The translations under genes and the position numbers were made by a program. From positions 268,758-332,757 of the forward strand of contig JBFNJI010000024.1 in the NCBI GenBank assembly GCA_040793985.1: a stretch of DNA of 64,000 nt, in the 5' to 3' direction. Position 1 is the stretch's first letter. Each line of letters opens with the position of its first letter. Below the pieces are notes generated by a model. The model was not told where the DNA came from. It saw only the letters and a list, made by a program, of their open reading frames with translations, and ran no database searches. Source of the DNA: Thiodiazotropha sp040793985 (GTDB taxonomy: Bacteria; Pseudomonadota; Gammaproteobacteria; Chromatiales; Chromatiaceae). Positions 7,588 to 16,400 of this stretch are shown piece by piece.

Positions 7588-10554
7588 TCAACTGGAGACC
7601 GATTCCACGCCATAGCCCGCCTCTTGCACCGCGTTGACCAGGGAGTCCCGATCCGCGGAGCCGCTGACCACGGCCTGGCCATCCTCCAGGGAAACGTCCG
7701 CGGTCTCCACACCCGGTTGGGCTCGTAAAGCCTGGGTAACGTTCTTCACGCAATGGGGGCAGGTCATGCCGGACACTTTCAGCGTAATACTCAAAGGGGC
7801 CTCCTTAACAGGTTGAAAAAAACGCAAGCGGTTGGCATTGGTGACCACGGTCACCGAAGACAGTGCCATGGCTGCACTGGCGAACATGGGCGGTAGCAGC
7901 CATCCCGTAAGCGGATAGAGGACGCCGGCCGCCATCGGGATACCAATCACATTATAGATAAAGGCACCAAAAAGGTTCTGTTTAATATTCCTCAAGGTCG
8001 CCCTGGAGAGTGCAATTGCGGTGGTCAGGTTGACCAGTGAATCGCCGACCAGGGTGATATCCGCATTTTCAATGGCGACATCGGTACCGCTGCCAATGGC
8101 GAAACCGGTATCCGCCTGTGCCAATGCAGGAGCGTCGTTGACGCCGTCACCCACCATACCCACACGGTAGCCCTGTGCCTGCAGTCCCTTCACTACTTCG
8201 AGTTTCTCCGCCGGCAGGAGTTCACTGTGGAAATCCTCCACCGCCAAAGCAGCAGCCACCGCCTCAACCGTCGCGCGGTTATCTCCACTGCAGATGACGA
8301 GACTGACACCCTGCTCCCTGAGTGACGCCACCGCTGCCCGGCTATCGTGACGCAATGGATCCTTGAGAATCAACAGACCGACGATCTCACTGTCGCGCAC
8401 AACCCACACCGGGGTGCCTCCTTGCGTGGCCTCTTTGCGGGCATGCGCGAGTAATCCTGCAGCAGGTGCGAGCTTGTTCGCCTTGAGAAACTGATCCCCT
8501 CCCAGCTCCACCAGCAGGCCATCGACCCGTCCCTCTACCCCCCGACCCGCATGGGAGCTGAACGAGGTCACGGCAGGGCATTCAATCCCTAGCTGATCCG
8601 CATAATCGATGATCGCCTCCGCCAGGGGATGAGTGGCCTGGGATTCGACACTGGCAGCCAAGGTGATGAGTTCTGTCTCATTAACCCCGGCAACCGGGTA
8701 GAGTGAGGTGACAGTCGGTCTTCCCCGGGTGAGGGTACCGGTCTTATCGACTACCAGGTGGGTAAGCCCGCTTGCCCGCTGCAACCCATCGCTGTTTCGG
8801 ATCAGGACATTCAGTTGAGCGGCACGACTGGTACCGACCATAATCGCGATCGGTGTAGCCAACCCAAGGGCACAGGGACAGGCGATGACCAGTACGGCGA
8901 TACTGGCGGTGAGTGCATGGGCAAGTGCCGGTTGCGAACCCAGCATCAGCCAGGCACCGAAGGTGACCAAGGCAATCACTACCACGACAGGGACAAAGAT
9001 CGCGGACACCCTATCCACGAGGCGCGCTATTGGAGGCTTGCTCATCTGTGCCTGGCGCACCATCTCAATAACATGGGCCAGGGTTGTCTCATCACCCAGC
9101 CGGGTAACCCGAAAACGCAGGCTGCCATTGCGGTTCATGGTACCGCCGGTAACGGAATCGCCAGGGTGTTTGCTCACCGCCAGCGATTCGCCGGTCAACA
9201 TCGATTCATCGATGCTCGACTCCCCTGCGATGACTTCGCCATCGATGGGGACTCGCTCCCCGGGCCGCAGCTGAATCTCGTCCCCCACCCGCAGCAGTGA
9301 AACCGGGACCGACACCTCCTCTCTCTCATATAATACCCGGGCGGTCTTTGGCGCCAGCCCCACAAGACTACCGACAGCTTCACTCGTGGTCCGCCTTGCA
9401 CGGGTCTCCAGGACATGTCCAACCTGGAGAAAGGCGAGTATCAGCACCGAGGCGTCGAAATAGAGCTTCTCTGTCTGCAACAGCAGGCCCTCCGGCTGGA
9501 TCACGACCAACAGCGAAGCGACCCAGGCCGTTCCTGTTCCCAGCGCCACCAGACTGTCCATATTGGCAGAGAGGTGTCTGGCCTGTTTCAAGGCCCCCAG
9601 GTAGTAGTGGGCACCGCTGAATCGCATCACCAGGAGGCAGAGGATCGCGATCCCCAACCAGAAGCTTTCGCCACCGGGATCGCTCAGGCGCGGTGTATAT
9701 CCGGCCATTTCCGCAGCCATCAGCGGCAACCCAACAACTCCCGCGAGCAATGCCCGCTGCCAGGAGCGCCTGATCTCGACAGCTGCCGCTGACGCCTCCT
9801 CTGCATAAGGATCGGTGAAGGGCTCTACCAGCCTCGCCGAATGGCCGGCCCGCTGCAGTTGGAGCAAGAGTTGCGCCGGGTGCATATCGGTGCGGATACG
9901 CCAATGCTCCCCAGAGCCGCTAATCTTGGCATCAGGATCTAGCTTGTCCAGAAGTCGGCGCAGTTGATCATCTCCTGCTTCGATAGCAGAAGGGATCTCC
10001 AGTACCAGTTCATCGACGCTACGACGAGGGGCATCAAGGCGCGCGTCGTAACCCTGGTCGATCACCGCCGCAACCACCCTTTGCGGGTCGCCGCCAACCA
10101 CCTGGGCGCGCTTCTCCACCAGATTGACCACCGCCTCCGATACACCCTCCACCGAACGGATCGCCCGCTCCACCGAGGCGACACAGCTGGCACAGGTCAT
10201 GTCATCGACGACCAGCATGTAACCATCGGTCAGGATCAGTGGTTTATCTGTCGCCGCGGTTGGCAGACCGGTGGCCGGGGTTGCACATTGTGCGGGTGAT
10301 ACACTCAGGGGTTGGGCGTCATAGCCGGCTTGCTTGATCGCCGCGATGGCATGATCGGGATTACCCCCGGTGATCTGTGCGCTGTTGGATTCGAGATTCA
10401 CCTCGACCAGCGCTACACCTGGCAGCGAGGCGACCGCCTTTTCCACCGCCGCCACACAGTGTTGGCATGACATGCCTTGAATCGCCAAGCGGTAGGTCCC
10501 TGCTGGCGATTTCGTCTCAGCCTCAACACATGGGTGTGAATGGGATACTGGCAT
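7588..10554 (-). CDS. copA: Copper-translocating P-type ATPase with three HMA domains
   Basis: A 988-residue P1B-type ATPase that should export Cu(I) from the cytoplasm. It has two N-terminal heavy-metal-associated domains with GMSCQHC (about residues 27-33) and DMTCASC (about 118-124). A third, degenerate alpha/beta segment without cysteines follows (about 175-245), then the membrane core with the Cys-Pro-Cys ion site (about 559-561) and the phosphorylation motif DKTGT (about 602). Hinge and ATP motifs include SQATHPLAEAI, MVGDGVNDAPALAQADTGFAIGSGTD. A further intact HMA domain with GMTCPHC sits at the C-terminus (about 918-985). Typical CopA proteins are about 800-850 residues, so the C-terminal module is extra. 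It lies 26 bp after hinT within a housekeeping operon. Confidence 0.96.
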   Translation of the reverse strand: MPVSHSHPCVEAETKSPAGTYRLAIQGMSCQHCVAAVEKAVASLPGVALVEVNLESNSAQITGGNPDHAIAAIKQAGYDAQPLSVSPAQCATPATGLPTAATDKPLILTDGYMLVVDDMTCASCVASVERAIRSVEGVSEAVVNLVEKRAQVVGGDPQRVVAAVIDQGYDARLDAPRRSVDELVLEIPSAIEAGDDQLRRLLDKLDPDAKISGSGEHWRIRTDMHPAQLLLQLQRAGHSARLVEPFTDPYAEEASAAAVEIRRSWQRALLAGVVGLPLMAAEMAGYTPRLSDPGGESFWLGIAILCLLVMRFSGAHYYLGALKQARHLSANMDSLVALGTGTAWVASLLVVIQPEGLLLQTEKLYFDASVLILAFLQVGHVLETRARRTTSEAVGSLVGLAPKTARVLYEREEVSVPVSLLRVGDEIQLRPGERVPIDGEVIAGESSIDESMLTGESLAVSKHPGDSVTGGTMNRNGSLRFRVTRLGDETTLAHVIEMVRQAQMSKPPIARLVDRVSAIFVPVVVVIALVTFGAWLMLGSQPALAHALTASIAVLVIACPCALGLATPIAIMVGTSRAAQLNVLIRNSDGLQRASGLTHLVVDKTGTLTRGRPTVTSLYPVAGVNETELITLAASVESQATHPLAEAIIDYADQLGIECPAVTSFSSHAGRGVEGRVDGLLVELGGDQFLKANKLAPAAGLLAHARKEATQGGTPVWVVRDSEIVGLLILKDPLRHDSRAAVASLREQGVSLVICSGDNRATVEAVAAALAVEDFHSELLPAEKLEVVKGLQAQGYRVGMVGDGVNDAPALAQADTGFAIGSGTDVAIENADITLVGDSLVNLTTAIALSRATLRNIKQNLFGAFIYNVIGIPMAAGVLYPLTGWLLPPMFASAAMALSSVTVVTNANRLRFFQPVKEAPLSITLKVSGMTCPHCVKNVTQALRAQPGVETADVSLEDGQAVVSGSADRDSLVNAVQEAGYGVESVSS

Positions 10555-10580
10555 CTCGTCAGGCAGCAGGACCCAATTCC

Positions 10581-10925
10581 CTATCCGGGAGGCCAGCTCA
10601 TGTTGCGGCCGCCCAGCAGATGCATGTGGATATGAAACACGCTCTGTCCCGCATCGCTGTTACAGTTGATCACCAGTCGATAACCGCCGCTGTCGATTCC
10701 CTCATCTTTGGCTATCTGTTGCGCCGTCAGGGTGAGTTTGCCCATCAATGCCTGATCGCCGGGGTCCAGTTCATTGAGGGTGGCGATATGGCGTTTGGGA
10801 ATGATCAATATATGGGTCGGAGCCTGTGGATTGATATCCCGGAAGGCGAGCAGATCGTCATCCTCATAGACCTTGTCGGGTTGTATCTCACCATTGACAA
10901 ACTTACAGAAAAGGCAGTCGCTCAT
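10581..10925 (-). CDS. hinT: HIT family purine nucleoside phosphoramidase (HinT)
   Basis: This 114-residue histidine-triad protein has the catalytic HIHMHLLGGR signature (His-x-His-x-His) near its C-terminus, CLFCKFVNGEI at the start and THILIIPKRHIATLNEL in the middle. HinT-type enzymes hydrolyse adenosine phosphoramidates and aminoacyl-adenylates in the cytosol. The length and the SWPPG ending match the bacterial HinT group. It lies 9 bp downstream of recR and 26 bp upstream of copA on the same strand, so it is probably co-transcribed with both. Confidence 0.95.
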   Translation of the reverse strand: MSDCLFCKFVNGEIQPDKVYEDDDLLAFRDINPQAPTHILIIPKRHIATLNELDPGDQALMGKLTLTAQQIAKDEGIDSGGYRLVINCNSDAGQSVFHIHMHLLGGRNMSWPPG

Positions 10926-10934
10926 AGGTTCTCC

Positions 10935-11531
10935 TCAAAACTCAGATCGCCCTCGAAAGGCATGAGCCAATGTAGCACCATCCACATATTCCAGTTCACC
11001 GCCCATCGGAACACCCTGGGCGATCCTTGTTGTCCTTATCCCCCTGGTCAGCGCCATGTCATGGATATATTGAGCCGTGGCATCTCCCTCGATTGTCGGG
11101 TTGGTGGCAAGAATAATCTCTTTGACATCACCCTCGGCAAAACGCTCATCCAGACGATCGAGCCCGATCTCCCTCGGACCGATGCCGTCGAGTGGCGAGA
11201 GATGCCCGCCGAGCACGAAATAGCAACCCCGGTAGTCAATGGCCTGTTCGATCATGGCCTGATCCGCCGGCGTCTCCACGATGCAGAGCTGGGTCGGATC
11301 GCGCTCCGGATTGGCGCACAGCTGACAGAGATCGGTTTCACTCAGGGTTCGACAGCGGGAGCAGTGGCCGATCCTTTCCATCGCCTCCGTCAACACGCTC
11401 GACAGTTTCCTGCCACCCTCGCGATCCCTCTCCAGGAGGTGATAGGCCATGCGCTGTGCGCTCTTGTCACCAACCCCGGGAAGACACCTCAAGGCAGAAA
11501 CCAATTGCTGCAGCAACGAGGGGCTAGGCAT
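10935..11531 (-). CDS. recR: Recombination mediator protein RecR
   Basis: A 198-residue RecR with the helix-hairpin-helix segment LRCLPGVGDKSAQRMAYHLL at the N-terminus. A four-cysteine zinc finger follows (CSRCRTLSETDLCQLC, about residues 57-72), then a Toprim domain (CIVETPADQAMIEQ ... GRYFVLGGHLSPLDGIGP-like, here GCYFVLGGHLSPLDGIGP) and a Walker-B-like C-terminal region ending in ARGVPMGGELEYVDGATL-type sequence (here AQGVPMGGELEYVDGATLAHAF). RecR works with RecF and RecO to load RecA on gapped DNA. The order dnaX-ybaB-recR is a classic conserved bacterial operon. Confidence 0.98.
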   Translation of the reverse strand: MPSPSLLQQLVSALRCLPGVGDKSAQRMAYHLLERDREGGRKLSSVLTEAMERIGHCSRCRTLSETDLCQLCANPERDPTQLCIVETPADQAMIEQAIDYRGCYFVLGGHLSPLDGIGPREIGLDRLDERFAEGDVKEIILATNPTIEGDATAQYIHDMALTRGIRTTRIAQGVPMGGELEYVDGATLAHAFRGRSEF

Positions 11532-11561
11532 GCCGGATCCCGATAATGAGGGACATAATAT

Positions 11562-11885
11562 TTAAAACGGCAGCTTCATGCCTGGCGGCAGTCCCAAGCC
11601 TGCTGTCAGACCGGACATGCTCTCCTGCATCTTCTGGCTCACCCGTTGCGCGGCATCGTTCAGCGCCGCGGCGACCAGGTCCTCCAACATCTCCTTGTCG
11701 TCCGACATCAGACTGTCATCGATCTCCACGCGGCGCACTTCATGCTTACCGTTCATGATCACTTTAACCAAACCTCCACCAGCCTCACCGGTCACCTCTT
11801 CCTGCGCCAGCCGCTCTTGCGCCTCTTGCATCTCGGCCTGCATCTTCTGGGCCTGCTTCATCAGATTGCCTATACCACCCTTCAT
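11562..11885 (-). CDS. ybaB: YbaB/EbfC family nucleoid-associated protein
   Basis: A 107-residue protein opening MKGGIGNLMKQAQKMQAEMQEAQERLAQEEVTGEAGGGLVKV, the defining N-terminal helix and sheet of YbaB/EbfC. It ends in the family-like GLPPGMKLPF tail. YbaB forms homodimers that bind DNA and help compact the nucleoid. The position between dnaX and recR is the conserved one. The 180 bp separating it from dnaX contain a GC hairpin (CCCC/GGGG around 11920-11935) but no terminator T-run. Confidence 0.97.
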   Translation of the reverse strand: MKGGIGNLMKQAQKMQAEMQEAQERLAQEEVTGEAGGGLVKVIMNGKHEVRRVEIDDSLMSDDKEMLEDLVAAALNDAAQRVSQKMQESMSGLTAGLGLPPGMKLPF

Positions 11886-12065
11886 GGAAATACCCTCATA
11901 TCAAGCTTGTCACGACCCCTCAGTTTGCGGGGTACGGACTCAAATGTATACCAAAATTGTAGATCCGAGAATTGACTTAAGGTTGCCTACCAAAAAGCTA
12001 TGAATTCAGCAATTTACACTCAATTCCTCAACATCTATCAAACCCATATTTCGTAGCGACTGCCT

Positions 12066-13682
12066 TCAATTGCCAGGCTCATCCATGGGCCTGATGGAAT
12101 CGGTCAGCAGTCGTGCGGAAAATCGCTCCTCCATCTCGCGCACCAGGGGATCGCTCTTCATTACCGCTTCGGCCTCTTTCTGACGCTGGTTGCGTTCCCG
12201 TTGCAGACGCATCGCCGGCGTCTCCTTCTCGGGTACCGCTTCGGATATCACCAGTTTGACTCTATCTCCAAGGAGTCCGGCAATGCTCTGCTGCAGGCGT
12301 TTTTCCGACTGCCCGACCCGCAGCTGCCGCATCGAGGCATCGAGGGTCAGGCTCAAGGTCCCGCCATCCCAACTCACGAAGGCGCAGTTGTTGGCCAGCT
12401 GGCTGGTAATGCCCCCGAGCTTCATTGCCTCTACAAAGGCGCCCCAGTCGGCGGGATCCCTGGTTGGCGAATCCCCAGTAGTCGCTGAAGAGGCAGCAAC
12501 TGCCTCGACCTGGCCGTCAGCCGGAGCGGCCGGTTGCTTTGTTTCGTTCCGGGTGTTGTGCTTGGCACCACCCGCGGATTGCGGTGTTGATTCCGCTGAA
12601 ACCGGCCTGAAGGCCAGCATGCGCAGGAGAACCATCTCGAAACCGCTGCGGGGATCGGGGGCCAGATCGAGCTCCTTCTGTCCCATCAATGCGATCTGAT
12701 AATAGAGCTGCACATCCTCCGGCGAGAGATCCTGTGCGAGAGCCTGCAGACGCTGCGGGTCATAGGTGTCGTCGGGTTCATACTCCCCCACGACCTGCAA
12801 CATGGCGATCTGATGCAGCATGGCAAGCAACTCCTGCAGGGCATTGCCGAAATCAGCCGCCCGCACACCCATCTCCGCCACCAGGGCGATCACCTGCTCC
12901 CCGTTCGACGCCGCCAAAGCCTCGATCAGGAGATAGATCTGGTCAGCGCCGATGGTGCCGATCATGACAGCGACATCGGAACCCTTTACTTCGCCTCCGC
13001 CAAAGGCGATGGCCTGATCGAGCAGGCTCAAGCCGTCTCGCATACTACCGTCGGCACCCCTGGCAAGCAGTGCAAGCGACTGATCGTCGAAGAGGATCTT
13101 TTCCTGCTGCAGGATATGTCTCAGCTGCGACTCGATCTGCTCCCTGCTGAGTCGTTTGAGGTTGAATTGCAGACAGCGTGAGAGCACTGTAACCGGCACC
13201 TTTTGCGGGTCTGTGGTGGCAAGAATGAACTTCACATGCGGAGGCGGTTCCTCAAGAGTTTTAAGTAACGCATTGAAACTGCTTGCTGAAAACATATGAA
13301 CTTCATCGATCAGGTAAACCTTGTAGCGTCCACGCACCGGCGCGAAAGGAACGTTTTCCAACAACTCCCGGGTCTGATCCACCTTGGTTCTCGAGGCGGC
13401 ATCCACCTCGAGGAGATCGACAAACCGCCCCTCGTCGATCTCACGGCAGGCATCACATACACCGCAGGGGGCCGCACTGACTCCCTTTTCACAATTCAGC
13501 GATTTGGCGAAGATCCGTGCCAGGGTGGTCTTGCCCACACCCCGGGTACCGGTAAACAGATAGGCATGATGCAGCTGTCCACGCTCGAGAGCGTTGGTAA
13601 GCGCTTTCACCACATGTTGTTGCCCCACCAACTGACTGAACAGCTGGGGACGCCATTTACGTGCAAGTACCTGATAAGACAT
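12066..13682 (-). CDS. dnaX: DNA polymerase III subunits gamma/tau
   Basis: A 538-residue clamp-loader ATPase. The N-terminus YQVLARKWRPQLFSQLVGQQHVVKAL, Walker A GTRGVGKTTLARI (about residues 45-57), zinc-binding cysteines CEKGVSAAPCGVCDAC, Walker B LIDEVHMFS with sensor-1 LATTDPQKVP, and the RCLQFNLKRL region are all standard DnaX. The C-terminal third is the variable tau portion (LNLPGMTRQLA-type DnaE-binding region, here GGTLSLTLDASMRQLRVGQSEKRL). It organises the replicative polymerase. I did not find an obvious A-rich programmed frameshift signal by eye. It is the first gene of the minus-strand run dnaX-ybaB-recR-hinT-copA and is divergent from the plus-strand GTPase cluster. Confidence 0.97.
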   Translation of the reverse strand: MSYQVLARKWRPQLFSQLVGQQHVVKALTNALERGQLHHAYLFTGTRGVGKTTLARIFAKSLNCEKGVSAAPCGVCDACREIDEGRFVDLLEVDAASRTKVDQTRELLENVPFAPVRGRYKVYLIDEVHMFSASSFNALLKTLEEPPPHVKFILATTDPQKVPVTVLSRCLQFNLKRLSREQIESQLRHILQQEKILFDDQSLALLARGADGSMRDGLSLLDQAIAFGGGEVKGSDVAVMIGTIGADQIYLLIEALAASNGEQVIALVAEMGVRAADFGNALQELLAMLHQIAMLQVVGEYEPDDTYDPQRLQALAQDLSPEDVQLYYQIALMGQKELDLAPDPRSGFEMVLLRMLAFRPVSAESTPQSAGGAKHNTRNETKQPAAPADGQVEAVAASSATTGDSPTRDPADWGAFVEAMKLGGITSQLANNCAFVSWDGGTLSLTLDASMRQLRVGQSEKRLQQSIAGLLGDRVKLVISEAVPEKETPAMRLQRERNQRQKEAEAVMKSDPLVREMEERFSARLLTDSIRPMDEPGN

Positions 13683-13733
13683 TTAAACAATCTGTCATCC
13701 GCAGAGTGAGGACTGGGAGTTTAACCTGAATCA

Positions 13734-13792
13734 GCAGTGGAATCACTGCCGTTCGCCAACCCGGGTGAAAGCAATGTTTTGATTAACAAAAC
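13734..13792. promoter_or_regulatory. Two short inverted repeats between divergent operons
   Basis: In the 267-bp divergent region between dnaX and the FimV-like gene there are two perfect inverted repeats: GCAGTG-GAAT-CACTGC (13734-13749) and GTTTTG-ATTAA-CAAAAC (13776-13792). The second is AT-rich and operator-like. Neither has a T-run. They could be protein sites controlling the downstream GTPase cluster or chance palindromes. Confidence 0.3.
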
Positions 13793-13949
13793 GATTAAAG
13801 GATCCCTATCGACACGCGCTAAAAAGTCTACAAGGACGGGGATCCGGTAAAGAAATTGTGGTTCATCGCTCTCCGGCAGGGGCCGATGCGCAGATTGAAG
13901 ACAGGATTCACCCTCTAAGAGATTCGTTTGTTTGCCACAAGGACCGGCA

Positions 13950-14711
13950 ATGACATGGAAAGCTGAACCCCTATCGCTAGCACTGATTGAATCGCCCCCA
14001 ATGGTGACGTCTCGGGTGATTGAGCTGCTTGGGAGTTATCCCCTCGAACCCATTTTCCGCATCGCCTATCAGGGTCATCTCCACATCGACGCCCTCGGCT
14101 GGGAGGCAAAGGCCAAGTCGTACTATGCCCATGCCGTTGCCAGGTCGCCGCAAACACTCTGGCTTCATGTGCAACGGATCAATCTGCTTGCGACCCTGGG
14201 GGACCGGGATGTCCAGGGCGCGCTCATCGATCTCTTTCTGGTGCTCGATGGAAAAGGCAGCGCCTTGTGCAAGCGCCTGTTGTCATTGGCCAAACCCTTG
14301 CTTCCGGCCGAGACCCATCAACTCCTGGAATATCGGCTTGCCGAGGGCGGACCGATGGTCTGCCTCAGCTCACCCGGGTCCATGCTCAGCTCGGGTCAGC
14401 TTGGCGATGAGCAACTCATCCGGCCGGTTGAGTCGGCAGCCGACGCCCCCGGCGATCCATTGCAGATCGCATCGGAGCTGCTCGCCTTTGGACAGACAGA
14501 TCAGGCGCAGGAGACACTGGAAAATGGGATTTTAGCCGAGCCAGAGCGACTCGATCTCCATCAAGCCCTACTCGAGATCCATCACCATATCCGGGACAGA
14601 AAGCGCACCACACAGCTTCTGCGACGTCTTGCAGGCAGTGTGAACCCGGCCCGCAAAGCATGGCAGGAACTTATCCATGAACTCGATGAAGACCCAGACA
14701 AACTTGTCTGA
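13950..14711 (+). CDS. TPR/FimV-C-like helical protein, first gene of GTPase cluster
   Basis: About 253 residues. The ATG at 13950 has an AGGA ribosome site, and a TTG 18 bp upstream is also possible. The first half contains a helical repeat-like region (YQGHLHIDALGWEAKAKSYYAHAVARSPQTLWLHVQRINLLATLGD), as in tetratricopeptide proteins. The last 70 residues (DPLQIASELLAFGQTDQAQETLENGILAEPERLDLHQALLEIHHHIRDR) resemble the C-terminal helical domain of the pilus/polarity protein FimV. There is no signal peptide. Its end overlaps the next gene by 35 bp, which ties it to the receiver-like/GTPase/roadblock series downstream. A scaffold role in that system is inferred. Confidence 0.7.
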   Translation: MTWKAEPLSLALIESPPMVTSRVIELLGSYPLEPIFRIAYQGHLHIDALGWEAKAKSYYAHAVARSPQTLWLHVQRINLLATLGDRDVQGALIDLFLVLDGKGSALCKRLLSLAKPLLPAETHQLLEYRLAEGGPMVCLSSPGSMLSSGQLGDEQLIRPVESAADAPGDPLQIASELLAFGQTDQAQETLENGILAEPERLDLHQALLEIHHHIRDRKRTTQLLRRLAGSVNPARKAWQELIHELDEDPDKLV

Positions 14712-15870
14712 ACCATGTCGCAGCCCGACAAGGTTGGCCGCAATCGGCATGGACCAGCGCCAGCGCAATGCACTGCGCATACTCTTTTCAAGTCACTGCA
14801 ACAAGCGCTACATCCTTACCGAGGAGGCCTCATCGGAGATATGCATTCTCGATCTGGACAGCTTTGGCGGCGAGCAAAAACGGCAGGAGTTCCGGGCCCG
14901 TCACCCGGAGTGGCCGCTGATACTGGTCTCCATTAGGGATCAGCAGACTTCCGATCGAAACACCCTGTTCGTTAAGAAACCGATCCCGGTCGAAGGCCTG
15001 ATTTCAGCAATCGAAACCCTTCGTGGCAATCTCTCCGGATCGAAGCGGCCGCCCGGGCATCCAGCGGTCGAGACTCCCCAGGCTGCAACCGCCAAACCCT
15101 TACCGCGACAAGACCCGACAGGGAAAAAGGGAGCCACCACCCGCAGGGCCGCGTCACTCATGAGCGCATCCGTGGAGCAGGCTTTCGTGGGAACCTCGCC
15201 CGACATCGACCCTGCGGATCCCGGCCATGTGGAGAGAATCTATTACGACCCGGCGCACTATCTACAGGGGTTTTCCCAGCAGGCGCTGAATCAAGCGGTT
15301 CTCTGCAACCAGGCCATCAACATTGAGGGGCCATGGCCGGCACTAACCCTGGACATCATCAACAACAAGATGTGGGTCGCGGCGAGCGAGAGACAACTAC
15401 GCCCCTTCTGCACCCTGCCCGATGCAACCCTTGAGGTGGAACTGACTCCCCTGGCAGCGGGGTGGAATCCAGCGGCCAATGCCAAATGCTACCCGCTTCA
15501 GGCCTTCATCTGGCAACTGGCGCTATGGGCTTCCAGGGGCCGCTTACCGGATGGCACAGATATTCACCAGCCAATCTACATTCGGCGCTGGCCCAACTTC
15601 ACCCGACTCGTGATAACTCCCCATGCCATGGCCATTGCGGCGCTATGGGCGCAGCAGCCGAGATCCCTGCTCGATACAGCCAACGCCCTTGAGATCCCGC
15701 AGCGTCACGTATTTGCCTTCTACAGTGCCGCCCATGCAATCCAGCTGGTGGGCGAAACACGACGTGCCGTGGATACCCTGATCCAACCACCGGCGATAGA
15801 GCGCTCGACAAACAGGGGAGTGTTTGGGCGCCTGCTGGATCGGCTCAGAAGAGGGAAAAAAAGTGAGTGA
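14677..15870 (+). CDS. Receiver-like (pseudo-response-regulator) protein, 397 residues
   Basis: Residues about 18-120 look like a degenerate response-regulator receiver: a first strand RLAAIGMDQRQRNALRIL, a possible acceptor-like ICILDLDSFGG, then PLILVSIRD and a K-x-P motif in LFVKKPIPVEGLI. The acidic pocket at the first strand is not evident, so phosphorylation is doubtful. A proline/basic linker (about 120-165) precedes a C-terminal domain of about 200 residues (YYDPAHYLQGFSQQAL ... SRYIRRWPNFTRL-type, here PIYIRRWPNFTRLVITPHAMAI) that I do not recognise. It has a helix-turn-helix-like stretch (SLLDTANALEIPQRHVFAFYSAAHAI). The start at 14677 (or 14686) lies inside the previous gene, and the stop overlaps the GTPase start by 8 bp. 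Confidence 0.75.
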   Translation: MNSMKTQTNLSEPCRSPTRLAAIGMDQRQRNALRILFSSHCNKRYILTEEASSEICILDLDSFGGEQKRQEFRARHPEWPLILVSIRDQQTSDRNTLFVKKPIPVEGLISAIETLRGNLSGSKRPPGHPAVETPQAATAKPLPRQDPTGKKGATTRRAASLMSASVEQAFVGTSPDIDPADPGHVERIYYDPAHYLQGFSQQALNQAVLCNQAINIEGPWPALTLDIINNKMWVAASERQLRPFCTLPDATLEVELTPLAAGWNPAANAKCYPLQAFIWQLALWASRGRLPDGTDIHQPIYIRRWPNFTRLVITPHAMAIAALWAQQPRSLLDTANALEIPQRHVFAFYSAAHAIQLVGETRRAVDTLIQPPAIERSTNRGVFGRLLDRLRRGKKSE

Positions 15871-16399
15871 TTTTAAGATTATCTTCAGCGGACCAGTCGG
15901 TGTTGGAAAGACCACGGCGATCGGCGCGATCAGTGATATCGAACCCGTGATCACCGACGAAAAGGCCAGCGATATGACAAAAACCCAAAAACCTGGCACA
16001 ACTGTCGCCATGGATTACGGCCTAATCTCCCTCGGCGAGCGGGAACGCATCCATCTTTACGGCACACCGGGTCAACAACGCTTCGACTTTATGTGGGAGA
16101 TTCTGACTCAGGGCGGTATCGGCTTGATTCTCCTGGTCAGCAATGCCCGCCCCGATCCATTCAGCGACATGCACTTTTTCCTCGACGCCTTCAAGACCTT
16201 CATCACCCGGACCAAGGTTGTCATTGGCGTGACGCAAATGGACTTGAGCGATCAACCGCGTCTGGAGGACTACTATCTGCAACTCGAGGACAATGGATTG
16301 AAGATCCCGATTTTCGAAGTCGATGCCAGGGTCAAGAGGGACATCTCCCTGCTGCTCGAGGCCCTGCTCTATTCAATCGACCCCGGACTGGAAGATTGA
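15863..16399 (+). CDS. Small Ras-like GTPase (MglA/CvnD-type)
   Basis: A 178-residue small GTPase. The P-loop is GPVGVGKTT, the switch-I threonine is in GTTVAMDYG, and the G3 region is HLYGTPGQQRFDFMWEI, in which the usual Asp of DxxG is replaced by Tyr-Gly. The G4 box reads TQMD in place of NKxD. These features match the bacterial GTPase group that pairs with roadblock proteins (MglA of Myxococcus, CvnD of Streptomyces conservons, COG2229). GTG at 15863 is preferred because it gives the natural SDFKIIFSGP start. It overlaps the preceding gene by 8 bp and is followed one base after its stop by the next. It is probably a cytosolic switch controlled by the adjacent roadblock proteins. Confidence 0.9.
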   Translation: MSDFKIIFSGPVGVGKTTAIGAISDIEPVITDEKASDMTKTQKPGTTVAMDYGLISLGERERIHLYGTPGQQRFDFMWEILTQGGIGLILLVSNARPDPFSDMHFFLDAFKTFITRTKVVIGVTQMDLSDQPRLEDYYLQLEDNGLKIPIFEVDARVKRDISLLLEALLYSIDPGLED

Positions 16400-16400
16400 T

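Noticed and set aside
10377..11546. 389-codon plus-strand frame opposite hinT and recR
   Set aside because: It is a mirror of two conserved genes, with low-complexity composition.
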